In this document: positions 38,384 to 41,185 of the stretch, in pieces
Numbering within the stretch: the stretch's first letter is position 1
Layout: every line of letters begins with the position of its first letter
DNA from: Bacteroidales bacterium
GTDB taxonomy: Bacteria; Bacteroidota; Bacteroidia; Bacteroidales; UBA7960
DNA: 41,185 nt
Direction: 5' to 3'
Assembly: GCA_007123065.1 (NCBI GenBank)
Contig: SKSI01000099.1
Coordinates: 1 to 41,185 of the forward strand
Made by a program: the position numbers and the translations under genes
Notes under the pieces: model-generated
Databases searched by the model: none
What the model saw: the letters and a program-made list of their open reading frames with translations, nothing else
What the model was told of the DNA's origin: nothing

Positions 38384-38914
38384 TTATAAAAGATTAATTA
38401 ATTCTATTTTGTAAACCAGACTGGCACGTCGTGGAATTTTATTACCGTCACCAGGTACTCCGTAAGCCAGATGTGATGGAAGGACGAAGGTAGCTTGATC
38501 ACCTTCTCGCATCATCAATATCCCTTCTTCTATACCGCTTTCAATACCCCCTCTGCCAACTGTAAATACTTTTGTTCCCAGGTTCTCTGACGAATAAACC
38601 GGATCACCTGTAATCAGGTAGATGGCATACCTGATCTCTGCCCTGTCGCCATATGAAGCCTTTGGTCCGTAACCCAGACGCTCAATACTGTAACGCAACC
38701 CACTGCCGCTCCTGTTCATTTCCCAGCCATATCTTTCAATAAAATCATCAATAGCCTCCTCCTCCAGATCGATCAGGTATATGTTGCTCTCAACAAAAGC
38801 TTCGTGAACTGACGAATGGTCAGGTAAAGGTTGCTTATCCACCTTACTTTGACAGCCCTGCAGGATAAAAAGCAGACCCAACATAATGGTTGAATACATC
38901 AAATACCTGAACAT
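38384..38914 (-). CDS. FKBP-type PPIase-like lipoprotein, single domain
   Basis: Lipobox LQGCQS; GIEEGILMMREGDQATFVLPSHLAYGVPGDGNKIPRRASLVYKIELI. Confidence 0.85.
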   Translation of the reverse strand: MFRYLMYSTIMLGLLFILQGCQSKVDKQPLPDHSSVHEAFVESNIYLIDLEEEAIDDFIERYGWEMNRSGSGLRYSIERLGYGPKASYGDRAEIRYAIYLITGDPVYSSENLGTKVFTVGRGGIESGIEEGILMMREGDQATFVLPSHLAYGVPGDGNKIPRRASLVYKIELINLL

Positions 38915-38915
38915 A

Positions 38916-39926
38916 TTATTTATGTGCTCCTTTCTTTACCAATGCTTCAAAATGCATTAATGCTTCTTCCATACCAAAATAGACCTTACCTCCGGCAGCA
39001 TTCTGATGACCGCCACCTTCATAATGCAATCTGGCAAATAAATTGACATTGACTTCGCCGGCTGATCTGAAAGAAGCCTTTATATGGTCGTCATTCTCTA
39101 TAAACATTGCTGCCAGGTTGACCCCTTTGAGACTCAAAGCATAATTAACAATTCCCTCGGTATCGCCTTCCTTATGATTAAAACCGGCAAGCTCCTGTTT
39201 TGTCAAACCAATATAAGCCGCCTGGTGTCCATCAATAACCTTTAATTTTTCACTGAGACAATAACCCAGCAAACGCATTCGGTCAAGACTGTAGGTACTG
39301 TAAATCAGACGTTGTATTGCAGCTCCGTCAATCCCCAGACGCATCAGTTCAGCAACGATATCATACGTACGCGGATTGTTGCAGGAAAAGCTAAATGAAC
39401 CTGTATCAGTAACAATAGCTGCATATAAACATTCAGCAATACTTTGATCGATAAGATCTTTCAATCCAAGGGATTCAATCGCTTCATAAACCAGTTCAGC
39501 AGTACTGCTTGCTGACGGGTCTGAAAAAACAAGATCGAATCCGGCTTCAGGAGAAGGATGATGGTCAACCATCACTTTAAATGCATTGCTTTTCTTAAGA
39601 TGTTTGGCAAGTTGATCGGTACGGCTAAAACCGTTAAAGTCAAGACAAAACAACAACTGCGCTTTTTTTATTGCTTCATTTGCCGCTTGTTCAGATTTTT
39701 TTGCAATGATCACCTGTTCATTATATGGCATCCAATGCAGGAAGGCAGCATAAGAATTTGGGGCAACAACCTGCAAGTCTTCAAAACCTATCTTTTTCAT
39801 CAGACCATACAACGCCAAAGCAGAACCAATGGCATCACCATCCGGATTGGTATGCACAACGATACAAACGGATTGATGTACATCATCAAAAATATTGCGC
39901 AATCTGCTTATGAGCAAGGGATCCAA
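38916..39926 (-). CDS. DHH/DHHA1 family phosphoesterase (NrnA-like oligoribonuclease / pAp phosphatase)
   Basis: VVHTNPDGDAIGSALAL, LFCLDFNG, MVDHHPSP, HYEGGGHQNAAGG. Confidence 0.93.
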   Translation of the reverse strand: MDPLLISRLRNIFDDVHQSVCIVVHTNPDGDAIGSALALYGLMKKIGFEDLQVVAPNSYAAFLHWMPYNEQVIIAKKSEQAANEAIKKAQLLFCLDFNGFSRTDQLAKHLKKSNAFKVMVDHHPSPEAGFDLVFSDPSASSTAELVYEAIESLGLKDLIDQSIAECLYAAIVTDTGSFSFSCNNPRTYDIVAELMRLGIDGAAIQRLIYSTYSLDRMRLLGYCLSEKLKVIDGHQAAYIGLTKQELAGFNHKEGDTEGIVNYALSLKGVNLAAMFIENDDHIKASFRSAGEVNVNLFARLHYEGGGHQNAAGGKVYFGMEEALMHFEALVKKGAHK

Positions 39927-40064
39927 AATTCTGTTTCTTTTACTTTTCTAAATAACAAAGGTAAAAAAAATGCCCTGAACTTGCCGGTTAAACGAATTTT
40001 ATTATTAATATTGATATTCAGGACTGAAATAATTTTCAATCTGATCAATTCATAAGGTTTCAAA

Positions 40065-40484
40065 ATGAAAGGGAATATTACGCTCACACTGATTAAGCCG
40101 TATGCCGTACAACACGGCTATGTTGGCTCAATACTCGCAAAGATCAATGAAGCATCTTTCCGCATATCAGCAATGAAATACCTCCAAATGAACAAAAAAC
40201 AGGCAGAGCAATTTTATGCAATCCATAAAGGCAAGCCGTATTTTGAAAAACTGGTCCGGTTTATTACCGATGGTCCACTGGTAGTGGCACTTCTGGAACG
40301 AGAGAACGCTGTAGAAATATATAGAAAGCTTATTGGTGCCACCGATCCTAAAATAGCCGCAGAAGGCACGCTGAGAAAGCTATTTGGGGCATCAATAGAG
40401 CTCAATGCAGTACACGGGTCCGATTCTGATGAAAACGCAGTATGGGAGGCCAATTTTTTCTTTTCAGAAATGGAAAGATTCTAA
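40065..40484 (+). CDS. ndk: Nucleoside diphosphate kinase
   Basis: TLIKPYAVQHGYVG, IGATDPKIAAEGTLRKLFG, NAVHGSDSDENA. Confidence 0.96.
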   Translation: MKGNITLTLIKPYAVQHGYVGSILAKINEASFRISAMKYLQMNKKQAEQFYAIHKGKPYFEKLVRFITDGPLVVALLERENAVEIYRKLIGATDPKIAAEGTLRKLFGASIELNAVHGSDSDENAVWEANFFFSEMERF

Positions 40485-40945
40485 GCATAAGGGTTCTGAG
40501 AAGGCTTGTATTCCAAAAATGTTCCGTCAGATTGCAGAACGATAACCTTCACCGCCTTGGATGGTATTATTTCATTCCGTTTTTCATATTCAGTTGTCGA
40601 TTTGTGTTTAGAAATAGCTGAAGATCTGTTTTCTTCAATCAACTCCTCGCTTTTAAAATCAACATCATGCCCTTTATTATCCTCCTGATTTGGATTTTCG
40701 ATATCCTCCTTCATGGTATCAAATAGAGAATACTCGCCTGATTTAAAAAAACCCTTACCTAAAACCAACCAATCAACAGGAATATCAGGAAAAGCATCCA
40801 AAATTTTTTGTATAACCTCCAAACTTGGCTTATTGCGTTCGGAAAGAATGTGAGATATCGTAGATCTAGGTACGCCAATGCGATCTGCAAAACGTGAAGG
40901 AGAAATTCCTTTCTCTTCAATTATACGCCTGATCCGTGAAACCAT
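40481..40945 (-). CDS. XRE-family HTH transcriptional regulator
   Basis: ISPSRFADRIGVPRSTISHILSERNKPSLEVIQKILDAFPDI HTH. Confidence 0.9.
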   Translation of the reverse strand: MVSRIRRIIEEKGISPSRFADRIGVPRSTISHILSERNKPSLEVIQKILDAFPDIPVDWLVLGKGFFKSGEYSLFDTMKEDIENPNQEDNKGHDVDFKSEELIEENRSSAISKHKSTTEYEKRNEIIPSKAVKVIVLQSDGTFLEYKPSQNPYA

Positions 40946-40962
40946 TTTTATTTTTTTGAGAA

Positions 40963-40978
40963 TTTACATATGTGTAAA
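40963..40978. promoter_or_regulatory. Inverted repeat TTTACA-TATG-TGTAAA, candidate operator of the XRE gene
   Basis: Perfect 6-bp arms 18 nt upstream of the XRE start codon; overlaps the candidate -7 box. Confidence 0.6.
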
Positions 40979-41003
40979 GGTAAAAAATATATTGCATAAA
41001 CAA
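40975..41003 (-). promoter_or_regulatory. Candidate Bacteroidetes-type promoter of the XRE gene (TTG-N18-TACCTTTA)
   Basis: Minus strand TTGTTTATGCAATATATTTTTTACCTTTA; 7/8 match to TAnnTTTG with plausible -33/-7 spacing. Confidence 0.5.
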
Positions 41004-41185
41004 TTTTAAAAACAACCAAAAGTTTACTATTTACATTTGTATACTATTGTTTTATTTAAATTATTACTTTAATTATTATATATATTATTCTCTATTATGG
41101 TATTTTATATTATTTTTTGATACTCAGGATCAGAAAACCAATAAAACACGATTTATTTAAATAAATAGTTTAGTTATAATTCATA

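Noticed and set aside
1-41185. CRISPR arrays, transposases, integrases, phage genes or defence islands
   Set aside because: None recognised in the ORF track; repeats present are short coding or leader tandem repeats without spacers.

Overview
This window is a Bacteroidetes/Bacteroidales-like chromosomal segment. The taxon is inferred from TAnnTTTG promoter boxes, the gene repertoire and the lipoprotein/FKBP content. I found no mobile elements, CRISPR arrays, tRNAs or rRNAs. Housekeeping genes (secA, smpB, ctpA-like, dnaA, lgt, ndk, nrnA-like, ribD and others) flank a ~16 kb [FeFe]-hydrogenase / redox-sensing island at about 11.9-28.2 kb. The island encodes, in order: an Rrf2 regulator, two tandem TM1266-type small proteins, HydG, an MBL hydrolase, a RibF-like protein with an eroded flavokinase domain, Rex, a REC-histidine kinase, a stand-alone REC, an H-cluster-domain protein fused directly to a histidine kinase, and a trimeric HydA/HydB/HydC-type hydrogenase. 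Divergently transcribed from these are a 2Fe-2S ferredoxin-like protein, a second H-cluster-like PAS sensor and a SpoIIE-family phosphatase. The most interesting points are: (i) histidine-kinase-linked and phosphatase-linked hydrogenase-like sensors in one locus; (ii) the PAS sensor has lost several canonical cofactor residues (L3 Cys to Tyr, L2 Lys to Ala, one ferredoxin Cys to Ser); (iii) the putative catalytic HydA and its flavoprotein partner HydB both deviate at normally conserved proton-path and FMN/NADH motifs; (iv) neither local response regulator has a DNA-binding domain. All family calls come from reading the translated ORFs and recalled motifs; no searches were run.
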